Assembly: GCA_964491515.1 (NCBI GenBank) | Contig: CAZBGQ010000001.1 | Location: 62,001-126,000 of the forward strand | DNA: 64,000 nt | Direction of reading: 5' to 3' | Source: CAZBGQ01 sp964491515 | GTDB taxonomy: Bacteria > Patescibacteriota > Gracilibacteria > UBA1369 > UBA12473 | Part shown: piece after piece, positions 53,668 to 62,971 of the stretch | Layout of the letters: every line of letters starts with the position of its first letter | How positions within the stretch are numbered: position 1 is the stretch's first letter | Program-made: the position numbers and the translations under genes | The notes under the pieces: generated by a model | The model's input: only the letters and a program-made list of their open reading frames with translations | Database searches by the model: none | What the model was told of the DNA's origin: nothing

Positions 53668-55467
53668 CTATCGATTAGAAAGGTATTGATAAATAGCCAC
53701 CGCGACTTCATCACGAGTCAATTCACGATCAGCATCAAGGTAAGAAGCATGACGATCAGGGAACAACTCATAACGTTCCGCCACCCCAGCGTATTTTGCA
53801 TACCAAGCTGAACCATAAACATCACGATAAGAATAAGAAAGATTGGTATCTAATTCAAAATTCAACGTCAACATCTTAAGGAATTCAGCCGTATTCACCG
53901 TATTTCCGGGACGAAACAAACCATCAGGATGACCACTAATCACACCAAGAACAGAAGCTGCCACCACATACCGTGTATACCACTGATTATCCATTACATC
54001 CGGGAAACGACCATTATTATTGATCTCAGGGATATCACCATGTCGTGACAACAATAGGAACTTAGCCGCTTCTGCGCGATTAACAGTCCTAGAGCCTTTA
54101 AATTCGCCATCAGGGAATCCACCAATCACAGCACGACGATATAATTCGGCCGCTGCACGGCCTTCAACTGAATCCATATCTGTATCTGGGAAAGGATTAT
54201 CATAACTAACCGTATTCACAAGCACCTCGTCTTCAAATCCTGCAGGAGGCAACGTCTCAACGAATTCAACAACCTCGGCCTCAACTCCAAAATCAAAGCT
54301 AAACACATTCACTTCTGAATAACGTTCTTCAATCAAATCATTGTAATCTGCACTAATCACCACTGTATACTCACCTGGCTCAGAAACACCTAAATTAGCT
54401 AAAGTTACAATCGCACGTTGATGACACACATTGTGCGTGAATTCATCAAAGAAATGACTAGACTTATATGTCTCCAAAAACTCACCATCTTTTTCATACA
54501 AATTCGTCAAAACTTGAATCGAGTGATCAAAGGTAGCATCTCCATCATTACAAAGTTGAGCACGAATTTCTGGTTGAACAGTAAATTCAGCACGATCTTC
54601 AAGAAATGCAGTCCCAATACGAATTTCTGGCACGCGATCTTCTTCTTCTATCTGATCCAAAACACAATAGTAACCCTCACGTACATACCCTGCCTTACAG
54701 GAGAATGTATAATGATCTAAATAGTAACCATCCATAATTCTATCAACACAACTGGAAGGCAACCCATTAGTAGGGAAAAGACGACAAGCAGGCACAGGGT
54801 CCACACATTCACCTACGTAAGAAACATAAGGAGAAGAACAGGTGGCAACTTCAAGATCAAGTTCACCCCAGTCGCCACCAGAAGCAGCAACACTAAACTG
54901 CCCACTTTCTATGGATCCAGCCGGAACATACATATTACCCTGATCCCCATTAGAATCTTCCCAATGAATAGAAGCGGGTTCTGAAAAATCATCAGGCCCC
55001 CCCACTACGAGAGCAAATTCATGACTCGCCTCTGCCTCTGTAGCAAGCTGAAACATCACAGAAAAAGTGAATCGTGAATGAGAAGGCAAATGAAAATCTA
55101 AATTAGTAAATTCGATAACACCTTGATCATTTACATTCTCATAATCTGAAAGAACCATCCCCGTACTAGAGTTAACCAACCAAAACGATTCAAAATCATT
55201 CTCATTATAGAGCCCTTCCAATTCAACTAAAAAATCAGTTAAATCATAACCTCCACCATCATCACCACGAGCTCCATAATAAGTATCCACCGTCATACGA
55301 AGCCCCTCAACCGCCCCCATATCAGAAGAAATAGTCTGACCTAGAATAGAAAAGTTACGATCAACCTGCAAACTAACAGGAGGACCTCCAGCAAAAGCCA
55401 ATTGAGGCACAAGCCCTGTCACCAAAAGCGACAACACAATCAAATAAGAAAAAAATGAACGCAACAT
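53668..55467 (-). CDS. Secreted surface protein with three SLH domains
   Basis: A 599-residue exported protein. The signal peptide ends near AFA-GGPP (residue ~27). Residues ~28-215 look like a beta-sandwich module, residues ~215-290 are Cys-rich, and residues ~290-400 include a CARDB-like part (IRAQLCNDGDATF). The last ~190 residues are three SLH repeats (IGGFPDGEF; ISGHPDGLF; LTRDEVAVAIYQYLSNR) that anchor proteins to the wall. The SLH part and its PPAGFE linker closely match the SLH protein at 13493-16030, while the rest differs. A -10 box lies 7 bases before the ATG. Confidence 0.82.
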   Translation of the reverse strand: MLRSFFSYLIVLSLLVTGLVPQLAFAGGPPVSLQVDRNFSILGQTISSDMGAVEGLRMTVDTYYGARGDDGGGYDLTDFLVELEGLYNENDFESFWLVNSSTGMVLSDYENVNDQGVIEFTNLDFHLPSHSRFTFSVMFQLATEAEASHEFALVVGGPDDFSEPASIHWEDSNGDQGNMYVPAGSIESGQFSVAASGGDWGELDLEVATCSSPYVSYVGECVDPVPACRLFPTNGLPSSCVDRIMDGYYLDHYTFSCKAGYVREGYYCVLDQIEEEDRVPEIRIGTAFLEDRAEFTVQPEIRAQLCNDGDATFDHSIQVLTNLYEKDGEFLETYKSSHFFDEFTHNVCHQRAIVTLANLGVSEPGEYTVVISADYNDLIEERYSEVNVFSFDFGVEAEVVEFVETLPPAGFEDEVLVNTVSYDNPFPDTDMDSVEGRAAAELYRRAVIGGFPDGEFKGSRTVNRAEAAKFLLLSRHGDIPEINNNGRFPDVMDNQWYTRYVVAASVLGVISGHPDGLFRPGNTVNTAEFLKMLTLNFELDTNLSYSYRDVYGSAWYAKYAGVAERYELFPDRHASYLDADRELTRDEVAVAIYQYLSNR

Positions 55468-55474
55468 CGTAAAA

Positions 55475-55480
55475 AGATTA
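55475..55480 (-). promoter_or_regulatory. -10 of the second SLH gene, near-leaderless
   Basis: TAATCT on the minus strand, 7 bases before the ATG at 55467. No clear -35. Confidence 0.35.
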
Positions 55481-55530
55481 AAAATAAAATCACACTATCA
55501 TCGAAAACGTAGACCTAAACTCTATCTTAC

Positions 55531-55568
55531 AAAAAAACTCCTGAAACCCAAAGGGAAACAAGAGTTTT
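55531..55568 (-). terminator. Intrinsic terminator after rplY
   Basis: On the minus strand AAAACTC ... GAGTTTT with an inner CCC/GGG pair and a TTT loop, followed by a seven-T run. It begins about 13 bases after the rplY stop. Confidence 0.7.
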
Positions 55569-55580
55569 CTAAAATTAAAA

Positions 55581-56252
55581 CTATTCAGCGCCTTCTTCTT
55601 TAGCTTCGCCACCTTCGGCACCTTCAACGCCTTCTTCACCTTCCGCGCCTTCTTCTCCCTCAGGAACAGCTGCACCAACCGGCTCATCAACCTCTTCTTC
55701 TGCCGGAGCAGAAACACTAGCTACCGTACGCTCCATATCAACCAAAACCTCTAACTTATCAGAAATATTCAAATCACTCACATGAATCACCGTATTGAAA
55801 TCTTCCAACACACTGATATCTACTTCGATCGAATGAATCAAATCACCAGGCAAACATTTCACTTCAATTTCAGTAATGTTAGTCATAAGCATACCACCCA
55901 AATCCTTAACCGCTGAAGATGTTCCAACAAAATCAAGAGGGATATTGGCATGCACCGGCTTATTCATATTAACATTCACAAAATCAACGTGTCTCATTTT
56001 TCCTGATACTGGCTCGAAATCAACGTTCTGAACCAAAACTTTTCGAGAAGCTCCTTCTCCAACAGTAAGATCAATCACCGTATTTTCACCAGCCACAATA
56101 TAAGCTTTACGAAAATCTTGATAATCCATCTGAACAGAAAGATTCTCTTGTTGAGAACCATAAATTTCAGCAGGCAAGAGACTTTCCAACAAAAGGTGCT
56201 TGGCTTTAACGGATTTATTCCGTGGCTCAGCCTTTAATAGTACATTATCCAT
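55581..56252 (-). CDS. rplY: Ribosomal protein L25 (TL5/CTC type)
   Basis: Binds 5S rRNA in the large subunit. The 223-residue long (CTC) form has the N-terminal L25 fold (LLLESLLPAEIYGSQQENLSV) and the C-terminal TL5 domain (VDFVNVNMNKPVHANIPLDF; DLIHSIEVDISVLEDF). The final ~35 residues are an acidic low-complexity tail of Glu, Gly and Ala (EGEEGAEGEEGVEGAEGGE). It is transcribed divergently from ybaB. Confidence 0.93.
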   Translation of the reverse strand: MDNVLLKAEPRNKSVKAKHLLLESLLPAEIYGSQQENLSVQMDYQDFRKAYIVAGENTVIDLTVGEGASRKVLVQNVDFEPVSGKMRHVDFVNVNMNKPVHANIPLDFVGTSSAVKDLGGMLMTNITEIEVKCLPGDLIHSIEVDISVLEDFNTVIHVSDLNISDKLEVLVDMERTVASVSAPAEEEVDEPVGAAVPEGEEGAEGEEGVEGAEGGEAKEEGAE

Positions 56253-56322
56253 GTTTAAATCGGGTTACAGCAGGGTGGATATTACCGAAAAAGGGCTCAA
56301 GTGGCAAGAGAAAGTTAAAATC

Positions 56323-56351
56323 TTGGCCAAGCCCACGTCCTCTGGTATTCT
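56323..56351 (+). promoter_or_regulatory. Promoter of ybaB-mltG with nested palindrome
   Basis: -35 TTGGCC (56323-56328), 17-base spacer, extended -10 TGG plus TATTCT (56346-56351). The -10 lies in the perfect inverted repeat CTGGTA-TTC-TACCAG (56342-56356), flanked by AAGCCC and GGGCTT. Leader about 27 bases. Confidence 0.55.
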
Positions 56352-56384
56352 ACCAGGGCTTACCTAACCTTTAAATCATAAAAA

Positions 56385-56690
56385 ATGAGCAAATTCCAAC
56401 AAGCAAAAGACATGCTTAAACTTCAAAAACAGGCAAAAAATGTCAAAAAGAAATTATCCAATATTCACATTGAAGCTGAAGAAGAAGGCGTAAAAATCAC
56501 CATTAACGGAGAACAAGAGATTGTAAGCGTAGAGATTAGCGATGAAGCCATGAAAGACAAATCTAAACTCGAAACAGCCATTCTTACCTGCATGAAAAAA
56601 GGTCTCAAAAAATCTCAAGAAGTCGCCGCCGTGAACATGAAAGAAATAATGGACCAAATGGGACTCAACATGCCAGGAATGGGCGCCTAA
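56385..56690 (+). CDS. ybaB: Nucleoid-associated protein YbaB/EbfC
   Basis: DNA-binding dimer of about 100 residues, usually beside recR or dnaX, here before mltG. It has the family layout: an N-terminal helix rich in Lys and Gln (AKDMLKLQKQAKNVKKKL), a beta-sheet (VKITINGEQEIVSVEISDEA) and a C-terminal helix ending in a Met-rich GLNMPGMGA. mltG follows after 19 bases. Confidence 0.9.
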   Translation: MSKFQQAKDMLKLQKQAKNVKKKLSNIHIEAEEEGVKITINGEQEIVSVEISDEAMKDKSKLETAILTCMKKGLKKSQEVAAVNMKEIMDQMGLNMPGMGA

Positions 56691-56709
56691 CCGAATTGAC
56701 CCCCTCCTC

Positions 56710-57738
56710 ATGAGAGTAAAACGCTCAACCGGATTTGGAACTTACCTAATCATTCTCCTCATAACTATTGGAGTGCTTTTAGGATTTCACAGCATGCGCT
56801 CTGGAGATGAAATCTGGCTCACCACTCCACTAAATTCAGACAATGAACAAACCATCATTTTTGACATTGAAAAAGGTGAAAACGGAAAAACAGTGGCTCA
56901 GAACCTCAAAGACAAAGGCCTAATCGACAGTTATCGAAAATTTTATGGATACCTCAAAGACAATGAACTTGGGCAAGATATTCAAGCGGGACGATTCATA
57001 CTCAACCCCTCTATGTCCCCTGCCAAGATAGTCAATTCACTCATTAGTGGAAGCGGACAAGTTGCGATCACCATTCCTGAAGGATTCACGCTAGAACAAA
57101 TTGATGACCGAATCACCGCCGCAGGGTTATCCCCCGATGATCAGTTTAAAAACTGTGCCAAAAACTGCCCCCTCTCTGAATCTTGGGACTTCCTAAAAAA
57201 CGCTTCCTCGACCGAAGGCTACTTATTTCCAGACACCTTTTTCGTAGATCCAGCCAGCTACACTAGCGAAGGATTTATACATCGATTACTCAGCAACTTC
57301 GAAACTAAATTTCTCACCAAAGAAAACCAAACCTCTCTCAATAAAGCCAGCAGAACATTAGACGACATCATCATCATGGCTTCCATTGTGGAACGCGAAG
57401 CCTTCCTTGCCGAGGACTACCCCGTCATCGCCGGAATTTTATGGAAACGCCTCGACAACGGATGGGCCCTAGATGCCGACGCCACCTTACTTTATGTCCT
57501 CGACTCCCCTTCTGACCTCGTCGCCAACCTAAACCTAGACTCTCCCTACAACTCACGGAAAAACCGAGGACTTCCCCCCACCGCCATCTCTAACCCTGGG
57601 ATGACCGCCCTTACCGCCGCCCTATACCCCGAAGATTCCCCTTACTGGTTTTACCTAAACGATCAAGAAACCGGGAAAGCACACTTCGCCGTAAGCAACG
57701 ACGAACACAATGTGAATAAGGCAAAATGGTTACGGTAA
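56710..57738 (+). CDS. mltG: Endolytic murein transglycosylase MltG (YceG)
   Basis: Membrane-anchored enzyme that cleaves nascent peptidoglycan strands and sets glycan length. The 342 residues contain one N-terminal membrane helix (YLIILLITIGVLLGF), a LysM-like part (VAITIPEGFTLEQI), the catalytic Glu in ASIVEREAF, DADATLLYV, SPYNSRKNRGLPPTAISNPG and the terminal HFAVSNDEHN. It appears complete. The frame continues after the stop with a relic of another gene. Confidence 0.94.
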   Translation: MRVKRSTGFGTYLIILLITIGVLLGFHSMRSGDEIWLTTPLNSDNEQTIIFDIEKGENGKTVAQNLKDKGLIDSYRKFYGYLKDNELGQDIQAGRFILNPSMSPAKIVNSLISGSGQVAITIPEGFTLEQIDDRITAAGLSPDDQFKNCAKNCPLSESWDFLKNASSTEGYLFPDTFFVDPASYTSEGFIHRLLSNFETKFLTKENQTSLNKASRTLDDIIIMASIVEREAFLAEDYPVIAGILWKRLDNGWALDADATLLYVLDSPSDLVANLNLDSPYNSRKNRGLPPTAISNPGMTALTAALYPEDSPYWFYLNDQETGKAHFAVSNDEHNVNKAKWLR

Positions 57739-57828
57739 AAAATCATTGAACACAATGGCGGAGTTTTCGACGAAGAGTATGAATTTGAAGGAGAAATGGT
57801 GAAGAGGTATTGGGTTGACTTAAACTAA
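57739..57828 (+). pseudogene. Relic of a GNAT acetyltransferase C-terminus
   Basis: Directly after the mltG TAA, in the same frame, 29 codons read KIIEHNGGVFDEEYEF and EGEMVKRYWVDLN before a stop. The NGG...E...G...RYW pattern resembles the C-terminal strands of GNAT-family acetyltransferases. There is no start codon or preceding acetyltransferase domain, so it looks like a leftover 3' end. It overlaps the trpA stop by nine bases. Confidence 0.5.
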
Positions 57829-58551
57829 TGTCCCCATCAATTCCCCAATCTCTCCTGCCTTTCCCTCTTCAATCAACTTCACCAACGCACTCCCCACGAT
57901 CACTCCATTAGCGCCTGCATCGCGAATTTGGTCAACATGAGCTCGATCACTCACGCCAAATCCAACCAATACTGGAATGTCCGTTTGATTCTTTAGATTT
58001 GTAATCACGCCCTCAAGTTGCGCAGATAAATCTTTCCGCGCACCTGTCACACCAGGAGTGCTCACCAAATAAATAAAATAAGGCTGTGCTTCGAAGATCG
58101 CTTCCAATCGTTCTGTTGGAGTCAATTCAGAGGCCATGTAAACCATTTTTACTCCATGCTTCTGCGCCAACGTAAGTGCCTCTTGGCCACGCGTACAATC
58201 CACTGGTAAATCAGCAATCAACACACTCGTAACTCCAGCCTTAGCCGCACACTCAAAAAATCGCTCCACCCCATATTTGAACACCAAATTATAATAAAGG
58301 AGCAAGTTGACTGGTAAATCCGTAAATTCTCTCACCTCTTCAATAAATTCAAATGCACGATCAGTATTCATCCCCGCTTTAAGTGCACGTTGATCTGCCA
58401 ACTGAATCGTTGGTCCATCGGCTACAGGGTCACTAAAGGGAAATCCAAGTTCAAGCATGGTCGCCCCTCCCTCCACGTACGCCTTCACAATTTCGAGGGA
58501 TTTTTCATATAAAGGATCACCCACAACGGTAAAAGGAACAAAATGAAACAT
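57820..58551 (-). CDS. trpA: Tryptophan synthase alpha chain
   Basis: Cleaves indole-3-glycerol phosphate to indole. The 243-residue TIM barrel has the catalytic Glu and Asp in LELGFPFSDPVADGPTIQ and the phosphate-binding GVTGARKDL and GFGVSDRAHV loops. It starts at the first beta-strand (FVPFTVVGDP), without the ~15-residue helix usually found before it, so the N-terminus is shorter than normal. One-base overlap with trpB. It is the last gene of the trp operon. Confidence 0.96.
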   Translation of the reverse strand: MFHFVPFTVVGDPLYEKSLEIVKAYVEGGATMLELGFPFSDPVADGPTIQLADQRALKAGMNTDRAFEFIEEVREFTDLPVNLLLYYNLVFKYGVERFFECAAKAGVTSVLIADLPVDCTRGQEALTLAQKHGVKMVYMASELTPTERLEAIFEAQPYFIYLVSTPGVTGARKDLSAQLEGVITNLKNQTDIPVLVGFGVSDRAHVDQIRDAGANGVIVGSALVKLIEEGKAGEIGELMGTLV

Positions 58552-59711
58552 TATTCAACAAGGTTACGAGATAAATCTTTATCACCACGACCGGACAAAT
58601 TCACAATCACCACATCTTCAGGGCCAAAATTTCCTTTCTTCAAATAAGCCAAAGCATGTGACGACTCAATAGCAGGAATAATCCCCTCAATTTTAGAAAG
58701 AGAACGAAACGCTTCCAGCGCTTCCGCATCCGTGACCGCCTCATATTGAGCTCGCCCAGAATCATTGAGCAACGAATGCTCAGGCCCAACTCCTGGATAG
58801 TCCAATCCAGCCGCAACCGAATGCGCTTCCTGAATCTGACCATATTCATCCTGCAACACATAGGTTTCCGCCCCATGTAAAACTCCAATAGAACCTTTAT
58901 TAATCGAAGCTGAGTGTTCATGGGTATCAAGTCCTTTCCCTGCCGCTTCTACTCCAATCAACTTCACATCTTCATCTGGGACAAATGCTTTGAAAATTCC
59001 AATCGCATTACTGCCCCCACCAACACAGGCAACCACCGCATCCGGCAATCGACCTTCTTGCTCAAGAATTTGCTCTCGGGCTTCATCTCCAATCACTCGC
59101 TGAAATTCCGTCACCATCATAGGAAAAGGATGCGGACCAGCCACCGAACCAAACACATAAAAAGTGTCCTCCGACTGCCCAACCCAGTAACGGAGCGCTT
59201 CATTGATTGCATCTTTAAGCGTTTTAGAACCTGATTCAACAGGGACAACTTCGGCTCCACACATTTTCATACGAAGCACATTTGGTTCCTGACGTTCAAT
59301 ATCCACCGCTCCCATAAAAATCTTAGTTTCCATTCCAAACAGCGCACCCGCCATAGCCACCGCCACTCCGTGCTGGCCAGCTCCCGTTTCGGCAATGATT
59401 TTCTTCTTACCCATCATCTTAGCTAACAAAACCTGCGCCACCGTATTGTTCGTTTTATGCGCGCCTCCATGAACCAAATCTTCACGCTTAAGATAAACCT
59501 TACAGCCCATGGCCTTAGAAAAATTCTCAGCATGATAAAGCGGAGTTTTTCGTCCTAAATACGTCGAACGCAACCGCTCCAACTCCTTCAAAAACTCAGG
59601 ATCATTTCGGAATCGTTCAAACCCTTCCTCCGTTTCATTCAAAACAGGAATCAACAATTCAGACACATACTGGCCTCCAAACCGCCCGAATTGGCCTTTG
59701 TCATTATTCAT
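58551..59711 (-). CDS. trpB: Tryptophan synthase beta chain
   Basis: PLP enzyme that joins indole and serine. The 386 residues include FGRFGGQYVSE, LVHGGAHKTNN with the PLP lysine, ETGAGQHG, the phosphate loop CVGGGSNAIGIF and SGRGDKD. This is the TrpB1 type that pairs with TrpA, not TrpB2. It overlaps the DAHP synthase gene by four bases and trpA by one. Confidence 0.97.
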   Translation of the reverse strand: MNNDKGQFGRFGGQYVSELLIPVLNETEEGFERFRNDPEFLKELERLRSTYLGRKTPLYHAENFSKAMGCKVYLKREDLVHGGAHKTNNTVAQVLLAKMMGKKKIIAETGAGQHGVAVAMAGALFGMETKIFMGAVDIERQEPNVLRMKMCGAEVVPVESGSKTLKDAINEALRYWVGQSEDTFYVFGSVAGPHPFPMMVTEFQRVIGDEAREQILEQEGRLPDAVVACVGGGSNAIGIFKAFVPDEDVKLIGVEAAGKGLDTHEHSASINKGSIGVLHGAETYVLQDEYGQIQEAHSVAAGLDYPGVGPEHSLLNDSGRAQYEAVTDAEALEAFRSLSKIEGIIPAIESSHALAYLKKGNFGPEDVVIVNLSGRGDKDLSRNLVE

Positions 59712-60700
59712 ATTTTCATCTGGTTAAGGTCTTTCATTAGATCCTCAAAACTATCCAATGTGAGAGACTGCTTTCCATCCGACAACGCTTCACTTGGACG
59801 AGGATGCACTTCAATAATCAATCCATCCGCCCCCACCGCCTTCGCCGCCTTAGACAAAGGCTTCACAAGAGAATGAACCCCCGTTCCATGACTTGGATCC
59901 ACTAAAATTGGTAAATGAGAAAGCTCCTTCACTAAAGGCACAATATTCAAATCAAGCGTATTACGCGTCGCCGTTTCAAACGTTCGAATTCCACGCTCAC
60001 ACAAAATCACATTCGGATTTCCTTCATTCAGAATATATTCAGCCGCTAATAAAAACTCCTCCAAACGCGCAGACATTCCACGTTTTAATAAAATCGGCTT
60101 CTTAGTTTTCCCCACAGCTTTGAGCAGTTCGAAATTCTGCATATTCCGCGCTCCAATCTGAAGCACATCCGCATATTGCGCTACCACATCCAAATGATTC
60201 ACCGACAACAATTCCGTAACAACTGATAATCCAGTTTCCTCACGTGCTTTCGCTAACAACTTCAAACCTTCTTCTCCCAATCCCTGAAACGAATAAGGAC
60301 CGGTTCGAGGCTTAAAAGCGCCACCACGTAACAAATGAGCGCCCGCAGCTTTTACCCCACGTGCTGCCTCAAGCAACTGTTCCTCAGATTCCACCGAACA
60401 AGGTCCGGCAATCACCACAAAATCTTCTCCCACACGCACATCACCCACTTGCACCACCGTGGACTCAGGATGAAACTCTCGACTCACTAACTTATATGGC
60501 TTAGTCACATGAATAACCTCCTTAACTCCTGGAAATTGAATCAATGCATCCGCATTCACATAACCCGTATTGCCCATGATTCCAATCGCCGTCCGCTCTC
60601 GTCCCGGCAACTGCTCCGCCTTAAAACCCAGAACATCCAATTGGCTCAAAACCGCTTGGATTTGAGCTTCCGTCGCATTGTGATTCATCACTACTAACAT
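59708..60700 (-). CDS. aroF: 3-deoxy-7-phosphoheptulonate synthase (DAHP synthase)
   Basis: First step of the shikimate pathway: PEP plus erythrose-4-phosphate. The ~330-residue Thermotoga/Bacillus-type enzyme has an N-terminal ferredoxin-like (ACT-like) domain (MLVVMNHNATEAQIQAVL) and a barrel with VVIAGPCSVESEEQ, LRGGAFKPRTGPYSFQG, PILLKRGM, ILVDPSHGTG and IIEVHPRPSEALSDG. A 34-residue upstream extension (start 60802) overlaps trpC-trpF and is rejected; the ATG at 60700 follows that gene's stop by 1 base. Its place between trpC-trpF and trpB ties precursor supply to tryptophan synthesis. Confidence 0.94.
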   Translation of the reverse strand: MLVVMNHNATEAQIQAVLSQLDVLGFKAEQLPGRERTAIGIMGNTGYVNADALIQFPGVKEVIHVTKPYKLVSREFHPESTVVQVGDVRVGEDFVVIAGPCSVESEEQLLEAARGVKAAGAHLLRGGAFKPRTGPYSFQGLGEEGLKLLAKAREETGLSVVTELLSVNHLDVVAQYADVLQIGARNMQNFELLKAVGKTKKPILLKRGMSARLEEFLLAAEYILNEGNPNVILCERGIRTFETATRNTLDLNIVPLVKELSHLPILVDPSHGTGVHSLVKPLSKAAKAVGADGLIIEVHPRPSEALSDGKQSLTLDSFEDLMKDLNQMKI

Positions 60701-60701
60701 C

Positions 60702-62012
60702 TTAAAGTTGGTTAATAAATTGTTGAATTTTTTGAAAATCTTTCCGCCCCTCCGTCTCAACGCCTCTCGCCACATCCACCACAAAAGGCTGATGCTCTTC
60801 AAGTACGTCCTTCACATTCGAAACATCAAGTCCGCCTGCCAAAAAATAATCACCTGAAGGCTGAGTCTCCAACGTAATCACGCCGGAAGAACCTTTTGGT
60901 AAATCAATCAACGGAATCACACCAAGAAAAGGCGTATCTCCCGCTAAAAATGACTTGATAACAGGCCTCTGAATTTGACTACAATACGCTTCATCCTCCT
61001 TTCCATGAAGCTGCACAAAGTCCAAATCCAACGCTTCCGCTGTTTTATTCACAAATTCCACCGACTCATCTCTAAACAGTCCCACCGATTTCGATTTCGT
61101 TAATGAACTCCTTATGACACGAACGTCTTCCAGCTCAATAAAACGTGGACTCTCTTTTACAAAATTAAATCCCAACAACTCCACACCTTGCTCCTCACAA
61201 AACTGAGCCGTCTCCAAATCCTGAATTCCACAAACCTTAACCAATGGCCGGTCCATAAACAATTCATGAATTTTCAAGCCTACATCCGGGAATTTCAAAA
61301 TCGACGTTCCCACCAAAATCGCATCAACCTGTCCATCTAGACGCTGTCGATCTCGATGATTCCGAATACCACTTTCAGAAACCACCACCACCTCATCTGG
61401 GATTCTTTCCAATAAATCCAACGTGGTTTGAATATCCACAGAAAACGTGTGCAAATCTCGATTATTGATTCCAACTATCTTAGCTCCCGAACGCAACGCA
61501 CTCTCAAGTTCGTCCGCATTGTGCACTTCAACCAACGCCTCCATCCCAAGAGATTCAGTCAATTCCCGAAACTCCCGCAACTTCGACTCATCAAGAATCG
61601 CAGCAATCAACAAAAGCGCGGACGCCCCCGCTTCCTTAGATTCAAAAACCTGAACTTCATCAATAATAAAATCCTTACGCAAAACCGGAAGCGCTGACAC
61701 CTTGGCCACTTGCTTCAGATAATCCAAACTCCCCTGAAAAAATTGCTCATCCGTAATCACAGAAATCGCTGACGCTCCCGCCGCCTCATACGCTTTCGCC
61801 AAAACTATTGGATCAAAATCCTCACGAATCACACCTTCACTTGGAGACGCTTTCTTAACTTCTGCAATGAATGAAATCGAAGAACGGCCCTGAAGCGCTT
61901 TTGAAAAACTGTACCCGAGCACAACTCCATCTCCAATTTTGGGCTTACTTAAACCACGAAGCTTCTCAACTTCTTTTTTCTTAACATCAACAATAGTGTC
62001 CAAAATCGTCAT
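60702..62012 (-). CDS. trpC-trpF: Indole-3-glycerol phosphate synthase / PRA isomerase fusion (TrpC-TrpF)
   Basis: Bifunctional 436-residue enzyme of tryptophan steps 3 and 4, a fusion also found in enterobacteria. Residues 1-~250 are TrpC: FIAEVKKASPSEGVI, VLRKDFIID, LVEVHNADELE, GINNRDL and VSESGIRN. Residues ~255-436 are TrpF: LVKVCGIQDLE with the catalytic Cys, FVQLHGKED, PLIDLPKGSSG and FLAGGLDVSNV. The final motif reads VDVARGVE instead of VDVSSGVE. It overlaps trpD by four bases. Confidence 0.95.
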   Translation of the reverse strand: MTILDTIVDVKKKEVEKLRGLSKPKIGDGVVLGYSFSKALQGRSSISFIAEVKKASPSEGVIREDFDPIVLAKAYEAAGASAISVITDEQFFQGSLDYLKQVAKVSALPVLRKDFIIDEVQVFESKEAGASALLLIAAILDESKLREFRELTESLGMEALVEVHNADELESALRSGAKIVGINNRDLHTFSVDIQTTLDLLERIPDEVVVVSESGIRNHRDRQRLDGQVDAILVGTSILKFPDVGLKIHELFMDRPLVKVCGIQDLETAQFCEEQGVELLGFNFVKESPRFIELEDVRVIRSSLTKSKSVGLFRDESVEFVNKTAEALDLDFVQLHGKEDEAYCSQIQRPVIKSFLAGDTPFLGVIPLIDLPKGSSGVITLETQPSGDYFLAGGLDVSNVKDVLEEHQPFVVDVARGVETEGRKDFQKIQQFINQL

Positions 62013-62971
62013 AAGGCCTGCGTTAAATCACGATACTGTTCAAAAAACTTATTCGCACGTCCAGAATCAATGGATTCCTTAGCCATAATCACGCCATTTG
62101 AAAAATCTTCAACACGTCCCGCCACATAAAATCCCGCGGCCGCATTGGCCAACACCAAATCACGCTTAGCTCCCACCTCCTCCCCCTTTAAAATCGCATC
62201 AAAATCACGTGCATTGTCTTCAATTCCCCCACCAAAAATATCCGAAACCAATGCCTCCTCCAGACCAAAATCAATCGGCGCAAATTCCGCACGTTCAATC
62301 ACACCTTTATTCAATTCAAATATAGTCGTACCACCTGTTACCGTCACTTCATCCAATCCATCACGTCCACACACCACCAACGCTCGTTCATGCTTCAATA
62401 ACTTTAAAACCTCAACCATCAAAGCACCCAATTCCAAATCCGAATTCGAAACTCCCAAAACTTGCCGTGTCACAAAGGCAGGATTCGTTAACGGCCCCAA
62501 CAAGTTAAACACCGTTCTAACCCCCATCTTTTTACGTGCACTAGCCACATACTTCATTGCAGGATGGAACTGCCTCGCATACATAAATCCAATACCCATT
62601 TCATCCAAAGTTCTACCAACTTTTTCACCACTCAACTCAATTTCACACCCCAACGCTTCGAGTACATCAAAACTACCACAACGACCACTGGCTGCACGAT
62701 TCCCATGCTTCGCCACCTTCACACCTTCCGCAGCCAAAATAAAGGCACTGATGGTCGAAGTGTTGATTCGATCCAATCCAGAACCACCCGTTCCACATGT
62801 ATCAATCGCATCCTCATGACCAGAAACACGCACCACATGATCACGCATTACCTGAACCATTTCTGCCAACTCTTCAGGTAAAAGAGGCCTCTCATTGATT
62901 TCAGTAAGCACCGCAATGATCTCATCATCAGCCATTTCTCCTTTTAACATTTGTTCGATTGCCTTAGACAT
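62009..62971 (-). CDS. trpD: Anthranilate phosphoribosyltransferase
   Basis: Joins anthranilate and PRPP. The 320 residues contain DTCGTGGSGLDRINTST, AKHGNRAASGRCGSFDVL, GIGFMYARQFHPAMK, GVRTVFNLLGPLTNPA and VCGRDGLDEV. It is not fused to trpG. It overlaps trpG by 8 bases and trpC-trpF by four. Confidence 0.97.
   Translation of the reverse strand: MSKAIEQMLKGEMADDEIIAVLTEINERPLLPEELAEMVQVMRDHVVRVSGHEDAIDTCGTGGSGLDRINTSTISAFILAAEGVKVAKHGNRAASGRCGSFDVLEALGCEIELSGEKVGRTLDEMGIGFMYARQFHPAMKYVASARKKMGVRTVFNLLGPLTNPAFVTRQVLGVSNSDLELGALMVEVLKLLKHERALVVCGRDGLDEVTVTGGTTIFELNKGVIERAEFAPIDFGLEEALVSDIFGGGIEDNARDFDAILKGEEVGAKRDLVLANAAAGFYVAGRVEDFSNGVIMAKESIDSGRANKFFEQYRDLTQAL

Noticed and set aside
60703..60802. 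N-terminal extension of the DAHP synthase
   Set aside because: It overlaps the end of trpC-trpF and the basic sequence does not resemble the family; the ATG at 60700 directly follows the upstream stop.
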